Both the position numbers and the translations under genes were made by a program. Source: Terramyces sp. JEL0728 (lineage: Eukaryota > Chytridiomycota > Chytridiomycetes > Rhizophydiales > Terramycetaceae). From it: 64,000 bases of DNA. The notes beneath the pieces were generated by a model that did no database searches, was not told the origin of the DNA, and saw nothing but the letters and a program-made list of their open reading frames with translations. Positions 47,385 to 59,423 of this stretch are shown piece after piece. How positions within the stretch are numbered: the first letter of the stretch is position 1; each line of letters opens with the position of its first letter. The stretch is taken from positions 35,367 to 99,366 of the forward strand of contig JADIIU010000046.1 in assembly GCA_027603945.1 (NCBI GenBank), read 5' to 3'.

Positions 47385-49594
47385 ATGGCATTACCAACAG
47401 GGCGACTGGCAACAGGCACAACCAGGGCAATGACTGGAGTCTTTCAGGGAAATTCTATTGGAATGGGCCTTGTTCCAACTTCATTATTGCAAATTCCAGA
47501 AGGCAAAATCACAGCTACAATTTATTCCTTCATTAGAGACGGCCGATATCAAGATTTAATTAAAATTCTTTCAAATGAATCAAATTCTACCAAATCGAGA
47601 GCGGCCTTGTCGTTATTAGGATACTGCTACTATCAGATTCAAGAGTACCACAACGCTGTTGACTGGTATGCTTCTTCTGACATAGTTACGAAGAGCTGAT
47701 CAAACTTGTACCAGACGTACCAGAATACAGACTGTATTTCGCACAGTCATTATTTAAAGCTGGGCAGTACGCTGCAGCTCAGAAAGCATGCGGTATGGTT
47801 GATCATCCGCCAAGTGCGCATGAAGTATTTTCATTTAATGTAGCTTTTGAAATTAGAAGCAGCGATTAGATATGAACTGGAAGATTATGCAGGATGCAAG
47901 TTGTTAATCGACCAAGCACCAGCAGATGATCCAGATACTATTGCTAACCAGGCTTGTTTGCTTTTAAAGGAAGGAAAATACGAAGAAGCGTGCAAACTGT
48001 ATACCGATGTATCAAAAGTTGTTGGATTCAGAGCTGATCTCGTGTATGACACTGCACTGTGCCATTATTACATGAGAGACTATGTACCAGCACTAAAGAA
48101 TATTGCAGAAATCATTGAGCGCGGGATTAGAGAGCATCCAGGTATTTTTTATTAACCCAGAATTAAGTGTTGGGATGGCCACTGAAGGTATAGAAGTTAG
48201 AAGCGTCGGCAATTCTCAGCTACTTCATCAAACGTACTTGGTCGAAGCGTTTAATCTCAAAGCTGCCATAGAGTACAACCTGAAGAACCACGAAGCCGCC
48301 AGAGAAGCTTTAACGGACATGCCGCCAAGATTAGAACACGAGCTGGACCAAGTTACACTCCACAATCAAGCTTTAATGAACATGGACCAAGATCCATCCT
48401 CTGGGTTCGAAAAATTAGGATTCCTGCTGCTGCAATCGCCGTGTCCCCAGGAAACGTTTGGCAATTTGCTATTGCTGTATGTAAAGTACGATTTCCTAGA
48501 CTCTGCCGCGGATTTACTCGCAGAAAACCAACATATTGCAGCAACATCGATTTCGCCAGTAATTTTGTGGTAACGATAGTATCTGTACGACTTTTTAGAT
48601 GCCACTCTTTTGAAAAATAGTGCTCCAGAAGAAGCATACAAAAAGTTTGACGAATTGGCCGATAAACATATCGATGTTTTAAGAAAGCTTACTAAACAGG
48701 TTCAAGAAGCCCGGTCAAACAATGATGAAGAGTCTGTAAAGCATGTGGTGCTGGAATATGATGAAGCAGTCAACCGATATATTCCGATTCTCATGGCACA
48801 AGCAAAGATCTACTGGGACATGGACAAGTAATAGCCATTAATCCAGTTATAATATGGTTGAAAAGATATTTAGAAAATCTGTAGAGTTTTGCAATGAACA
48901 CGATTTATGGAAGCTCAATGTCGCACATGTACTATTCATGCAAGAAAACAAGTACAAGGAGGCAATTTCATTCTACGAACCAACAGTAAAGAAGCAGTAT
49001 GACAATGTACGATTGGCTAATGTAGATTCTTGATATTCCAGCAATTGTTTTGGCGAATCTCTGTGTTGCTTACATCATGACTTCTCAGAATGAAGAAGCA
49101 GAAGAATTAATGAGAAGGATTGAAAAAGAAGAAGAAAGAGTTGCATACGACGATCCAAACAAGCGCACGTACCATCTGTGTATAGTCAATCTAGTAATCG
49201 GAACTTTGTACTGTTCCAAAGGAAATTACGAATTTGGGATTTCTAGAATCATTAAATCGTTAGAGCCATTCAACAAAAAGGTAGTTGTTGCTAATGCAAG
49301 CTTGGAACCGATACGTGGTATTACGCTAAACGTTGCTGTGCTTCGTTGTTTGAAACTCTTTCAAAGCATATGATTATCTTGAAAGACTCTGTTTTCGCTG
49401 AAATTCTGGAATTTTTTGATACTTGTGAGTTGCATGGTAGAAATATTCCTGTAGTTATTGACCCGTTTGCCCCAAATGCCAATCAAAGCCCAACAGGACG
49501 AGGTGTCTATGACACACTGTTGGATGACAATGCCAACAATGTTAGCGCTGAAGCAAGGTATCTCAAAAGCCTATTCTTGAAATTGTATGAATAA
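47385..49594 (+). CDS. IFT70: IFT70/TTC30 intraflagellar transport protein
   Basis: TPR solenoid of the IFT-B complex, wrapped around IFT52, needed to build cilia and flagella. Eight exons: 47385-47665, 47686-47824, 47844-48141, 48161-48558, 48580-48827, 48847-49006, 49026-49280, 49301-49594 (introns 20, 19, 19, 21, 19, 19, 20 nt) give 690 aa (human TTC30 is about 664). Family blocks are nearly unbroken after splicing: HIAEIIERGIREHPEL, SVGNSQLLHQTYLVEAFN, TLHNQALMNMD, LNVAHVLFMQENKYKEAI, CIVNLVIGTLYC, TDTWYYAKRC. A Gly/Thr/Arg-rich head of about 38 residues (TGRLATGTTRAMTG) precedes the usual IPEGK start. It is strong evidence that the organism makes a flagellum. Confidence 0.96.
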
Positions 49595-49646
49595 AATACT
49601 AAATTTAAAGGATGTATGTGATTTATGATTCAATAATAAGAACATA

Positions 49647-50990
49647 TCATTCAGCTGGGGTTTCAGCCTTATTTTCACGGAGCTTTTGGACTTTTGCAAG
49701 AGCGGCAGCCTTGTTAGCAGCAGTCTGAGAAGCAGAGTTTTCGTGGAAGTATACCTTCTTCTGTTCCAAAGCTTCGATGGCAGTAGCTACTTCAGTAGTG
49801 TTCTTTGGTGGAGCAATGGATAGCTGGGCAAGTTGACCCAAGACTTCAATGTCCATCTTAAGGGTCTTGACAGCGCTGGCACGCTTCTTGCTCTTGTTTT
49901 TCTTTCCGCCAAGGCAAAGGAAATCTTCGTCACGGTCTTCTTTACGCACCAAAACAGTAGCTCTTGGTGGGGCAGAGCTTCCGATCTTTTCGCTGTTGGC
50001 TTCGTTGGTAGTTTCAGCAGCTTGAGCGGCGGCAGCAGGTAGTTGTGCCTTGAAAAATTTAATTAGTGCATCACAGAGAGCAATTTCACCAGAGAATGCG
50101 GCGATATCAGCTTCTTCCAATTCACGTTCGGCTTGAGCTACCAAACGTTCTTCTTTTTCGGCATCACGCTTCAACTTTTCTTCTTCTGCACGCTTTTGAC
50201 GTTGGATACGTTCCCATGCATAGTAGGATTCTTGCTGGGCTTTGAATGATGTGTACAAAGCAGCCTTTTCTTCCTTGGCAGAAGCTAACCCCTTTTGAAT
50301 GGTGGATTTTTGGGCAACCAAAGCATTAATTGAAGAGAAAGTTTCTTTAACTTCTTTTTGGGCAGCTTCTAAAGCCTTCTTGGCTTCGGTTACTTGGGGA
50401 TCAATCTTTTTGATTTCAGCTGATAAACCGTTCAACTGTTCGCGCAATGAATCCAATTTAGCCTTATCAGTTTCAAAAACTGATGGTCCACTGGAAAGAT
50501 CTTGCAAAGTCTTCTTTGCCTTTTTTAAGCTTGAAATTTCTGCAACAATCTTTTTTTCTTCCATCAATGTGGAAACACCCTTTTCCAATTGCTTTTCCAA
50601 AGCACTAAATTAATTAATGGTTTACATGACTTGTCTATCAATTTCTTCAGTGGTTTTGAAGCCCAATCTGTCCTTGGTTTGCTTCAAATCGTCACCTTTC
50701 TTTTTCAGACCATCTTGTAAACCTTTGATGGTGTTCAAGATTGCGCTCTTCTTTGCATTGATATCTTGCTTTTGCTTGAGGAGAGTATCAAACTTTGCTT
50801 TGGCTTCTTGCTTTTTAGCAACCAATGGGTTATTTTGCTCTTTTGCTGGAATGTTCATGGCATCCAACTTTGCTTTCAAGCCGGCTATTTTTGCGCTGTG
50901 TTCTTCCATTGCCTACAATTAAAATCTGATTGCCTTTTGATAATCATCCTTGCTTGGACGTGGTGGTCTCTTTGATTCTTCTGTAGACAT
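49647..50990 (-). CDS. BFR1: BFR1-like coiled-coil RNA-binding protein
   Basis: Yeast Bfr1 is an mRNP-associated protein at the ER and polysomes. Exons 50990-50934, 50912-50626, 50604-49647 give 433 aa. Nearly all is charged coiled coil. FKTTEEIDRQV...LEKQLEKG...EEKKIVAEISSLKK is the conserved Bfr1 block, rebuilt across intron 50605-50625 (21 nt). Intron 50913-50933 is 21 nt but begins GC, and the sequence AGGCAAT occurs at both its borders. The coding region ends AETPAE. Confidence 0.85.
50913..50933 (-). other. GC-AG mini-intron in BFR1
   Basis: 21 nt with 5' GCAATC and 3' TTGTAG, branch-like TTTAAT. It is the only intron in the window without a GT start that I could not replace with a GT-AG alternative. 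Spliced product: DDYQK-AMEEHS. Confidence 0.7.
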
Positions 50991-51100
50991 TTGAAGGTTA
51001 AGAAAAAGGTGAAAAAAAATTAGATTTTTCACCCATGTGCGCCACAGTGTGAATACGTGTTTGAAGGCAGTTCAAATCACAGGATAATATATCTATGGGT

Positions 51101-52899
51101 TTATTTTACAGCAATTGCTGGTTTGATCAATCGTCCAAATTCTTCAAATACAACGGCTGCAACCGAAACCACCATGCTAAACATGATAATCAAGCCTGGG
51201 CCTTGAGAAACAACTATTCCGAAAAATAGCACAAATATTCCCGCAAACAGTTTGGCAAACACCCTCAGATGGTGCGCAGTCTTTCTGTTCTTTTCCAAGT
51301 CCACGTGCAGTATGCCTAATATGCTAATAATGACAAAGAATCCAGCCAAGTTGAAAATGTAAACAGTCTGCGCTTGGTAATCTCCGGCAGCCAACTGGGA
51401 AGATTGTGCAAATTGCAAGTAGTAGCATATCCCAGCACTGATTCCTATTGCAGCAACAGTGAGATAAGCATGGCACACTAATTTAATAACAAAGCACCTT
51501 CCCACAAGAACCCTGTGATCAAATGTCTTTGGAGTGCGTGTTTTTGGTGGTACGCAACTTCAGCTCTAAAATACATGAAAAACAGATTGTAAATTAGAAC
51601 CAAGGAAGCAATGGAATAACCAAAGAAATCTGCGAAACCACCTTGGGAGTGAAATCCAGATTGGAAAGAAATCGCGACTTGGCCCAGCACAATCACAAGA
51701 AATAGCCCATGCCTTTCACAATAATGCTCCACATCTACAATTAACTGAACTTACTAATACCGAAGCGAACGCTGATACTAGGAATACTTTTGTTGATCAG
51801 AGTTGAAATAAAAAAGGAGATTGTATCTGCCGCAACACCTAATATCCATATCGATAGCCTACTTTGGTAAATATCCAGAGTGCCATCGGGAATATAGAAT
51901 AGCACCAGGATATACGGAAAAAGCAACAATGATTGAACCAACCCCGAAACCACAATCGTCTGTCTGAACCTTGATAGCGAAAAGAAGGAAGATCCGAATA
52001 AATATGAACGTTGGATTACAAATGAAAATAAATACGCAATTACAAATCCGTTCCCCGTGTTTTCGTCCTTGTCCAAACTGAATGCGTTTTGGATAAACAC
52101 AGACATACTGAATACAAGCGACAAGTTCAATAAGGTGAAGAGTTTTTGAACTAAATCTTCGTGGTATATTATGTTTCTAATGTACATGTATCCCCGCCAT
52201 TGGTGGATAATAGGTTGCACAATTAGCCACATATGCAGAAACCCCTCCCAAGAGTAATTCGATATCATTGCTTTGGCAGCCTGCAGCATTGCTCCAATGT
52301 AAACCAAATCAACAAATAATCTACATTAATTGATGTTACTCGACCCACGGTAGCCGCAATGGATCACTCTCTCTGTAGAACACTCCATCTTTGATATATT
52401 GTCTTGCGATCGGTGCTTTCAGTATCCCAGATCTCTTTGGTATGTCAATGAACTGCAAACTTTGCATATGTCCGTACTCCTCTGTAGTTACATGGATAAT
52501 ATCTTCCGAGGTTGAATCAATTGAATAATGATCTTCGCTGATTTGAGAGTCAGCGGGTTCGTCCGGCAATTCTTTGTTTGAATTTAGAAACTGCGTTTCC
52601 ATTTTGAGGAATTCGAGTCTACTTTCTAAATCCGTCAACTGTCCTTGCAGTACTACATTTTCGTGATCGCTAGCGACACTGATTTTATTCCGGTACTCGT
52701 CAATCTTTGTTCTCGTTTGAATTATTTGATTGGAGACTATATAAATGTGCTCCAATGATCCTATCACTACCGTATGCCCAACTGTTTCCGATCGCTCCTC
52801 GTCAGTCTTTACCACATGAATTAATTTACCATTATATTTGATTTTTGTTCTAATTGCGCACTGCATTTTTGCAAGAATTTTTACTCGATAATTAAACAT
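51101..52899 (-). CDS. LtrA-family multi-pass membrane protein, paralog 1
   Basis: Exons 52899-52340, 52320-51755, 51734-51498, 51477-51101 (introns 19, 20, 20 nt) give 579 aa. The cytosolic N-terminal third (to about residue 185) has a coiled coil and an acidic stretch. The rest carries about ten TM helices starting WVELFVDLVYIGAM and containing EHYCERHGLFLVIVLGQ, the two hallmark motifs of the low-temperature-requirement A (LtrA) family. The function of the family is not established. Tandem with paralog 2 on the same strand. Intron 51478-51497 starts GTGC. Confidence 0.82.
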
Positions 52900-52945
52900 T
52901 TCCGGGTAGGATCCCAGTAAGAATCATCCAACTAAAATTTATTCA

Positions 52946-54874
52946 TTAATGTTTCCTTTGTTTAAGTCTACCGTATTCCTCCAGAAATAACGATACGGTG
53001 GTAAGTCCGCCTCCAACGTATATCCAACTGGCAGCACTCAGGTCGAGGGTTAGCCCCAGTATCAAAAACAAGAGACCTACGACAATCCTTGCAACCACCA
53101 AAAACATTTTAGACAGGTTTCGGATAAACTTAATCTTTTTCTTTGATGTATGCGAGACTTCGGATTTATCCAAGTGCGATATGGATAATATCGAAATCAA
53201 TATGTAGATGATGGCCAGAGATCCAGTATACAATGTCTGGAACTCATAGTTGAACTGTGATTGAGTCTGCGGCATAACGTAGGAATTTGTTGCCTCAGAT
53301 AGCAACCCTGATAGACATTTTGCCAGACTAACCATAGTCAAGGCCAGCAAAACGTGAATCGCACCCCATAAAATACCAGTGTACTTGTTTCTTCTAAGAG
53401 CGTGCTTTGAATGATCGCCGATTTCAGCTCTAAAGTATATGTAGTAAATATTGTAAGTCATCAAGAAAGCAACGACAGTCAGGGCAATGAAACTTCCTGG
53501 GTAGTCATTAGAAAAGTTTTTTTGCACATTGACAACGATTTCCCCCAATACGATAACAACCAGCAAACCGTGCCTTTCAGTGTAGTGTTCAATATCTAAG
53601 TTAATATGAAAACCTACTTAATCCAAATCGTAACTCGGTTGCATTAAATAATTCACCGATTGCTACAGTAATAGGTGTTTTCAAATTATCGAATAAAATC
53701 CCCAATCCCCAAAATATTCTGCGGTACTGGTAACGATTGAGTGTGTTGTCTGCTGGATAAAAAAATTCAACAAAATACGGCCATAGCAATATGATTTCAC
53801 AAATCCCTTTGATCAAAATATGTCTGCGGAAAATGCCCAAGGAAATGAAACTGAAACAGTAGAGATACAGGTTGATGAAGATTGCACTTCCAACGTAAGC
53901 GCCAATCAACCAATTCGCAGTGTTGACTGCAGGATTCAAGTCAAAGGCATTCTGAATGGAGATTGTCATGACAATAATGCAGCAAGTGTTGATAAACGCA
54001 AATATCTTTTTCAACACATCTTCCTGGTACACTTGATTAATACCGACTTACCGATATTGTTGAAGGTGGTGATCATTCTCCAATGCGAAAAGATTGGATT
54101 CAACAGGAGCAGCAAGTTCAAAAATGAATCCCAGCTGTATTTATCGGCAATTACATATCCGGTTTTTGAAATAGCCCCTGAAATTAGCTATTACCTACCA
54201 ACATAAATCAAATCAACAAACAGCTCTACCCAAGCTACATGCATGTGCTCATTTTCCCTGTGCAAAATTCCATTCTTGAAATATTGGCGAATAACAGGCG
54301 GCACATATAGCCCCTCTCTCTTTTTGATTTCTATAATTTCCAACTTTTTAATTGCTCCAAATGTTGTCGAAGTTACATGGATGATTTCTTCCGAGGTATC
54401 AGTTACACTAAGGGTTTCCTCTTCGTCAAAGTCCAGGGTGGATCTGTTTAAAGTATCATCTCCAAACGATAAATCTGACAAGTCAGAGCTTGGATTTTGG
54501 ACAACTGGAGCACAGTGTTCTCGAAGAAAGTCAAATTCCTCCAATTGCTGTGCTTCACATTTTTGTAATTTTGCAATACAATTTTCCAGCTGCAATTGGT
54601 CCACTTCGCCATGGGCTATTCTCTCTTGCAGCATTCTAATTTTCGCTTGGACATTGGAAATGCTTTGCTCTATTGCTTCAAAGTGTTCTCTGGAGCCTAA
54701 CAACAGGTAATTATCATCTAGCTGCTCATCTTCTGTCTGCACTATGTGCATTACATCCCCGTTCAGTTTAAATTTTGTTCGAAGCACACAACTCTTGCAG
54801 CTATTTTCTGGGTCCTTTTCCATGCTTGGCAAAGAATTTTTGGTGGCGAAATCAAGGAAAGATTGGTAGCTCAT
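52946..54874 (-). CDS. LtrA-family multi-pass membrane protein, paralog 2
   Basis: Exons 54874-54199, 54177-54052, 54031-53618, 53595-52946 (introns 21, 20, 22 nt) give 621 aa. Same layout as its neighbour: an N-terminal coiled coil with an acidic segment, then WVELFVDLIYVGAI and EHYTERHGLLVVIVLGEI in the membrane domain. The intron just before the EHY motif is at the same codon and phase in both copies; the other introns differ. The start codon is only 11 nt past the CCDC124 stop. Likely an old tandem duplication. Confidence 0.83.
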
Positions 54875-54885
54875 ATTCGTACATT

Positions 54886-55571
54886 TTATTTTTTAAACCT
54901 TTCTAATTCGGCTTCGCGGGCAGTAGAAATCATCTCTTTGGCATCCTCCTTTTTCGTATCGTACTCCAAGTGCACTTGGTTCGTTGGATTTTCTGGTGAT
55001 TTCTGCCACTCTTTAAATAACAGTTCCTTTAGCTGCGTCAGTCTTAAAGATGGATTATCCGCCTCGAGTTAACAATTTCTTACTTTGAGCACCGGTAGTC
55101 TCTTTTCTTCATAGGCAGCATATGCAGCCTTTTGCCTTCTTTCTGGATGTCGGTCAAGTTTGACATTTGATCCATCTTTAACGGTCAAATCCAACAAATC
55201 CAGAGCGCTGTCGATCCCTGATGCTCCATATGCATCATCCTTTTCAACAGTTTCTCTGATTTTAAAGGTCTTTGTAGGAATTAGCTTTTCTTTGGCTGGC
55301 TTCTTCTTTGACACTTCAGCTTCCTCGGCTTTTAGAATTGCTTCTCGTTCCAGCTTTTTGCGAGCTGCTTCAGCCTAACATTAGGATTCCACACCACCTT
55401 TTTCTCTTCTTCCTGTTCCTTCTTTGCGTTTGATTTTGATCCCTTCTTCCAGTCTTCATCTTCCTGAGCCGCTTTAGTAGCTTGAGCTTTTGCGTTCTTT
55501 GCATTTGCCGATGCTTCTTTCTTTGCATTTCCAGCCTCCTTTTTGGCGTTCACCACTTGTTTCTTTCCCAT
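54886..55571 (-). CDS. CCDC124: CCDC124 homolog (Lso2-type ribosome factor)
   Basis: Binds idle 80S ribosomes in the related human and yeast proteins and helps restart translation. Exons 55571-55395, 55374-55084, 55062-54886 (introns 20 and 21 nt) give 214 aa. Lys/Ala-rich coiled-coil head (AKKEAGNAKKEASANAK), middle with ARKKLEREA, and the conserved C-terminal block DRHPERRQKAAY...LP, then LRLTQLKELLFKEW, joined by splicing. A 23-nt choice for the first intron would drop one Val; both keep the frame. The ATG lies 30 nt from the divergent SIN1 ATG. Confidence 0.9.
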
Positions 55572-55601
55572 TTGATTTGTAAAAAAAAGACACGCTTCCA
55601 A
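55572..55601. promoter_or_regulatory. 30-nt space between divergent CCDC124 and SIN1 starts
   Basis: Only 30 nt, with an A8 run, separate the two start codons. Both promoters and 5' UTRs must fit here or overlap the neighbouring coding sequence. Confidence 0.5.
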
Positions 55602-57615
55602 ATGGCATTCATCAGAGACCAAGATTTTCACGTAAATACCGCTAACAACAAGATATTTGAACTTCGATCAGGAGCTCACGAATTGAAGGATGAGTTGGCT
55701 CACTCTATAATTCCAAAATATCCACCAACAGACAAATATTACTATCTATCTCTTGTCCTGCCCCACATACAGCCAGGGAAAAGCGGATTTAGAAAACACC
55801 TGTACAAAATTCCAGAATTAAAAGTATTAGACGACTAAAACAGATATTTAATGTCGGAAATGTTGTGGAAGCGCAACCTGCTGTGAAAAAGCTTATTCGG
55901 AGAGCGTCTCTATCAGAAGTATCAGAGAGTAAAGAAGAAGATTTGGGATCACAAGGATTTAAAAGAAGACAAAGAGCGCTGTCCTCGAGAGAGTATTTAG
56001 GCACTTCACGCGAGAATATTGCTTCGACATCGATATTGAACGGGCCAGATTTCAAAACAATGTCATCCCAAGTATTTTCAAAATCAATACCGCTGATAGA
56101 CAGGCAATTGTTTAATAATATAGTAAAACGGACATTCTAAAGGATGAAGAAAAAGCCGAACATATTAACAAAAAGTATTCAGAGTCTGCAGATTCAGCGG
56201 AAAATGTCGCTGTTAGAAACTCACAAGTTAGCTATGCGACAACCAGAGATTCAGAAGCAACTACACATAAAATCGACGAATTACCTGTGATTGAGGAGAT
56301 GCCAGTCATCGAGTATAAGATTGAAAAGCAACCCGTGGCCGCCAATATCAGCAATACCTCAAAGCTGTCAGCAATGATGGACAAGAAAACGCAACAGAAC
56401 CACCCACTTGCTAGGGCTTATGGAGGATTTGTACTTTTTTAATTGAAAACTAGAGTGGTAAAATGGATCCAAATGCAGTAAAGCTAAAGCTGTTTCTACC
56501 ATTTGCAGAGCAGGCTGACAAACCAATGTTTATTGCTGTCAAAGGAGATGCACAAGTAGCAGAAGTAATTGGCTACTGCTTGCTTGAATATTTAAATGAA
56601 AAAAGGGTTCCTGTAATACCAGAGGAAATGAGAAAAGTAGAGCAGTGGTCATTGAGAATTGTCGATGACGGAGTAGTAGACGACGACTTTCCTGGTAATC
56701 GTAATTAATAGCAGCCCTTGAACCTGCAAGGAAAATTCAGAAATATGCATTTGATCAATTTGCTCTATGCCCTCTTTCCTCTATTGAAGGTAGATTTCAC
56801 CTAAAAAAGAAAAACAAAATAGTCTGACCGAAAGTGCCTCACAGCACGGAAACTTGGACGATGCAGCAGCAGATGGCGGGGCAATTTCTCCTACTACGCC
56901 ATCAGTATTCCTCAAGGTGCATCTTTACTCTACTTTGGAAGTCAAACAAACGACAATTATGCAAATGCCTACTCACATTACAATGCAAGAAGTGTTCAAC
57001 AGGATATGTGTCAAAAGAAAGTATGATCCAAAGGATTACATTCTCAAAATGGCAGATACAAAAACAGATGTACCATTGGAAAAAACTCTTCTGCAAATGG
57101 ATGCAATTGAATTTTGCGTTCTAAAGAGATCTAGTGGCGGAGGTTATTTTTATTAATCCAAGCTGGTGATATCTTTTTACGCCCGCCAGATGAAGAAGAA
57201 ATCAAGGAAGATGAGAAACTAGTGTTCACATCTGAAGATTTTAGAACAATGTACAAGGTACTTTTGACTAACCCAGCAATATCCAATTGTGGTCAAGAAC
57301 TTGATGAGTCGACAGGAAAGGACGTTTACGATAGATGGCGAGTATATCAATCTTGATAGCACGGAAGCAAAGACATTTTTTGAAAGAGGGAAATCTGCAG
57401 TATCAAATTACTTATTCTAGGTCTCCTATCATATTTCCGATATCATATCCTGTGCTCACTCTAAAAAATCCAATTCTACTTCATTTAAGCTATCTATTAC
57501 CAGGCCAACAGATGTCAAAATCTACGACTGCGAGGCTGCGACCCCACAAATGGCCCATGAAATTTCTGCAAGAATCAACTATATCGTAGAAATGTATATG
57601 AAGACCAAGAAATAA
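55602..57615 (+). CDS. MAPKAP1: SIN1/AVO1, TORC2 subunit
   Basis: Substrate-recruiting subunit of TOR complex 2. Nine exons: 55602-55823, 55844-56122, 56143-56430, 56454-56694, 56715-56789, 56810-57142, 57163-57257, 57277-57399, 57421-57615 (introns 20, 20, 23, 20, 20, 20, 19, 21 nt) give 616 aa. CRIM domain at about 267-370 (SLRIVDDGVVDDDFP / ALEP, the acidic loop that binds AGC kinases), Ras-binding-like domain at about 400-480 (VFLKVHLYSTLEVKQTTI), and PH domain at about 510-616 (YPIVVKNLMSRQERTFTIDG, FKLSIT). Intron 4 could also end 3 nt earlier (17 nt), adding one Ala. The N-terminal MAFIRDQDF start fits SIN1. Confidence 0.9.
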
Positions 57616-57660
57616 ATTTTTGTAATTGACCATTGTTGTCTTACGTCAGGTTTTCTTTAC

Positions 57661-59374
57661 ATGGATATATCAAGTGAAGACCTTGATCACACATCTAACC
57701 CGGACGATAGCAATAATACAGAGAGTGAAATAAACAAACAGATTGTGCAGAATACAGCTGTAGAGGCGAATATGGAGGACACGTCAAATGTTGTGACATC
57801 AGAGTCCGATATTGAGAGAAGTCCGACAGAAGAAACTATCACCAGCGGGGTCTCAGACCTACCTAATATTCCAACTGAAATCAGCAATTCCAAGCCGCAA
57901 ATAGTGGAAACTTCAAATGCCGCAGTAAAGCATATTTCAATACCCAACTTACAGAATGTGACAATTGAAGAAGAGCGACCGATATTAATCAACTACATCA
58001 ATCCGGAACAAGATCAGCCAAACATTACTTTTAAATCACAATACATTCAGCAACAAAGCTTCATACCTAATCCGCAAATAGATTGCGACGAGTTTTCGCT
58101 CAATGAGGACGTACCTCTCCCTAAAGTCGGCAGTTACAGGGATAATGCAGAAAGTACAGCTTCAAATGTTGTTACTCGATTGGAATCTGTAGATATTGTA
58201 TTTCAAGTTAATACCAGGAACCACATTGCCCATTTCCGGCAGATATCGTCAGGTATGGATCGCTTGGAGGGAAAATAAACTTGATGGGTTTATTGAAAGA
58301 AGCTGAGCTGCGAACTAGAGAAAAGGCGATTGAAGTTTTGAACGAAAGGAGACAAGAGACTCCAGACACCCAATCAGAAGCATATGAAATACAGACGGTA
58401 ATCACTGTATCTGTATTGGGAAATGCTCCCACAAGCTCGATCGGAAATATTTCTCGAATACCAAAATGGAACAGGAAAATAGAAATAAAGCCAGTAGCAA
58501 CCGGCAAATCTCAAATACCAATTGTGAAAAATAGAGAAAATATAATTGCAAATGCCATGGAGAAACTAAAGACCCAAAAATCTCCAATATTAGAAAAGTT
58601 TAAAAAGAAGGCAAATATTTTGCGGTTAGTTACTAATCGCAAAAGTACCAAAAACATGCTGTTAACCAACAAAGGATTATTTTCAGAAGGTTCTGCCTGG
58701 CTAATATAGTAATAATTAAAAACCCGAAAACCGAAGAGGAGAGAAACATGAAAATCTGGTTCAAAGAGGAGCAATCTCAATCCGTGGGGGTTATACTTCC
58801 GCAATTAGACTCACGGCCAATATCGAGACAAGTGCTGAGTAAATTCCATAAAGACCACTCGGGCGATAGACCACCAGACAAGAACTTTTCAGTATATTCC
58901 CAGCCTCTACCTAGGTTTCGAGGTCCATCCTTTTGGCCAAAAGAAGAAACCGAGGTTGCAAAGAGACATAAACTACTGAACGAAATCAAAATACAAAGAG
59001 AAATTGGGTCGGAAGTAAATGAATCTGGGTTTCCAGTGTTGGGTAGTGCGCAAAACAGGAGATTAAAAACAGCAGAAGTGTTGTCGGCAATTGAGGCACT
59101 AGACCAGTTTGCACCAAGCAGACATTTCCTACCGCATTTAGAAAAGCAAAAACCTGTGTTTCCCAATTTAGAGGAGCTTCGATTGGAGGATATTAAGGAC
59201 ACTGGTTTTAATCTCCACTCCATACACCTGGAAAACAGAAGAGTCAACTCGAGGGCAGCGACTAGTAGAAACACCTCAAGATACGGGCATCGGATCCAAA
59301 CTGCTAATGTGAGGGTACCTACTGCGCTGGGAAATTATGAGCGTCGCCTGATACCGAAAGAGTTGGAGCTGTAA
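57661..59374 (+). CDS. Unknown protein, low-complexity N-terminus
   Basis: Exons 57661-58197, 58218-58624, 58646-58688, 58709-59374 (introns 20, 21, 20 nt) give 550 aa. The N-terminal 180 residues are Ser/Glu/Asn-rich and disordered; then a short ordered-looking stretch (PFPADIVRYGSLGGKIN LM), a charged helix (AELRTREKAIEVLNERR), and a Lys/Arg-rich C-terminal half. The second intron (58625-58645) is 21 nt, in frame and stop-free with a TACTAAT site, so it is inferred from sequence pattern alone. No family recognised. Confidence 0.6.
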
Positions 59375-59423
59375 ATTAATTGTATAATAAAGCCGTAATG
59401 TTTTTTGCGCGTCTGAAAATTAG

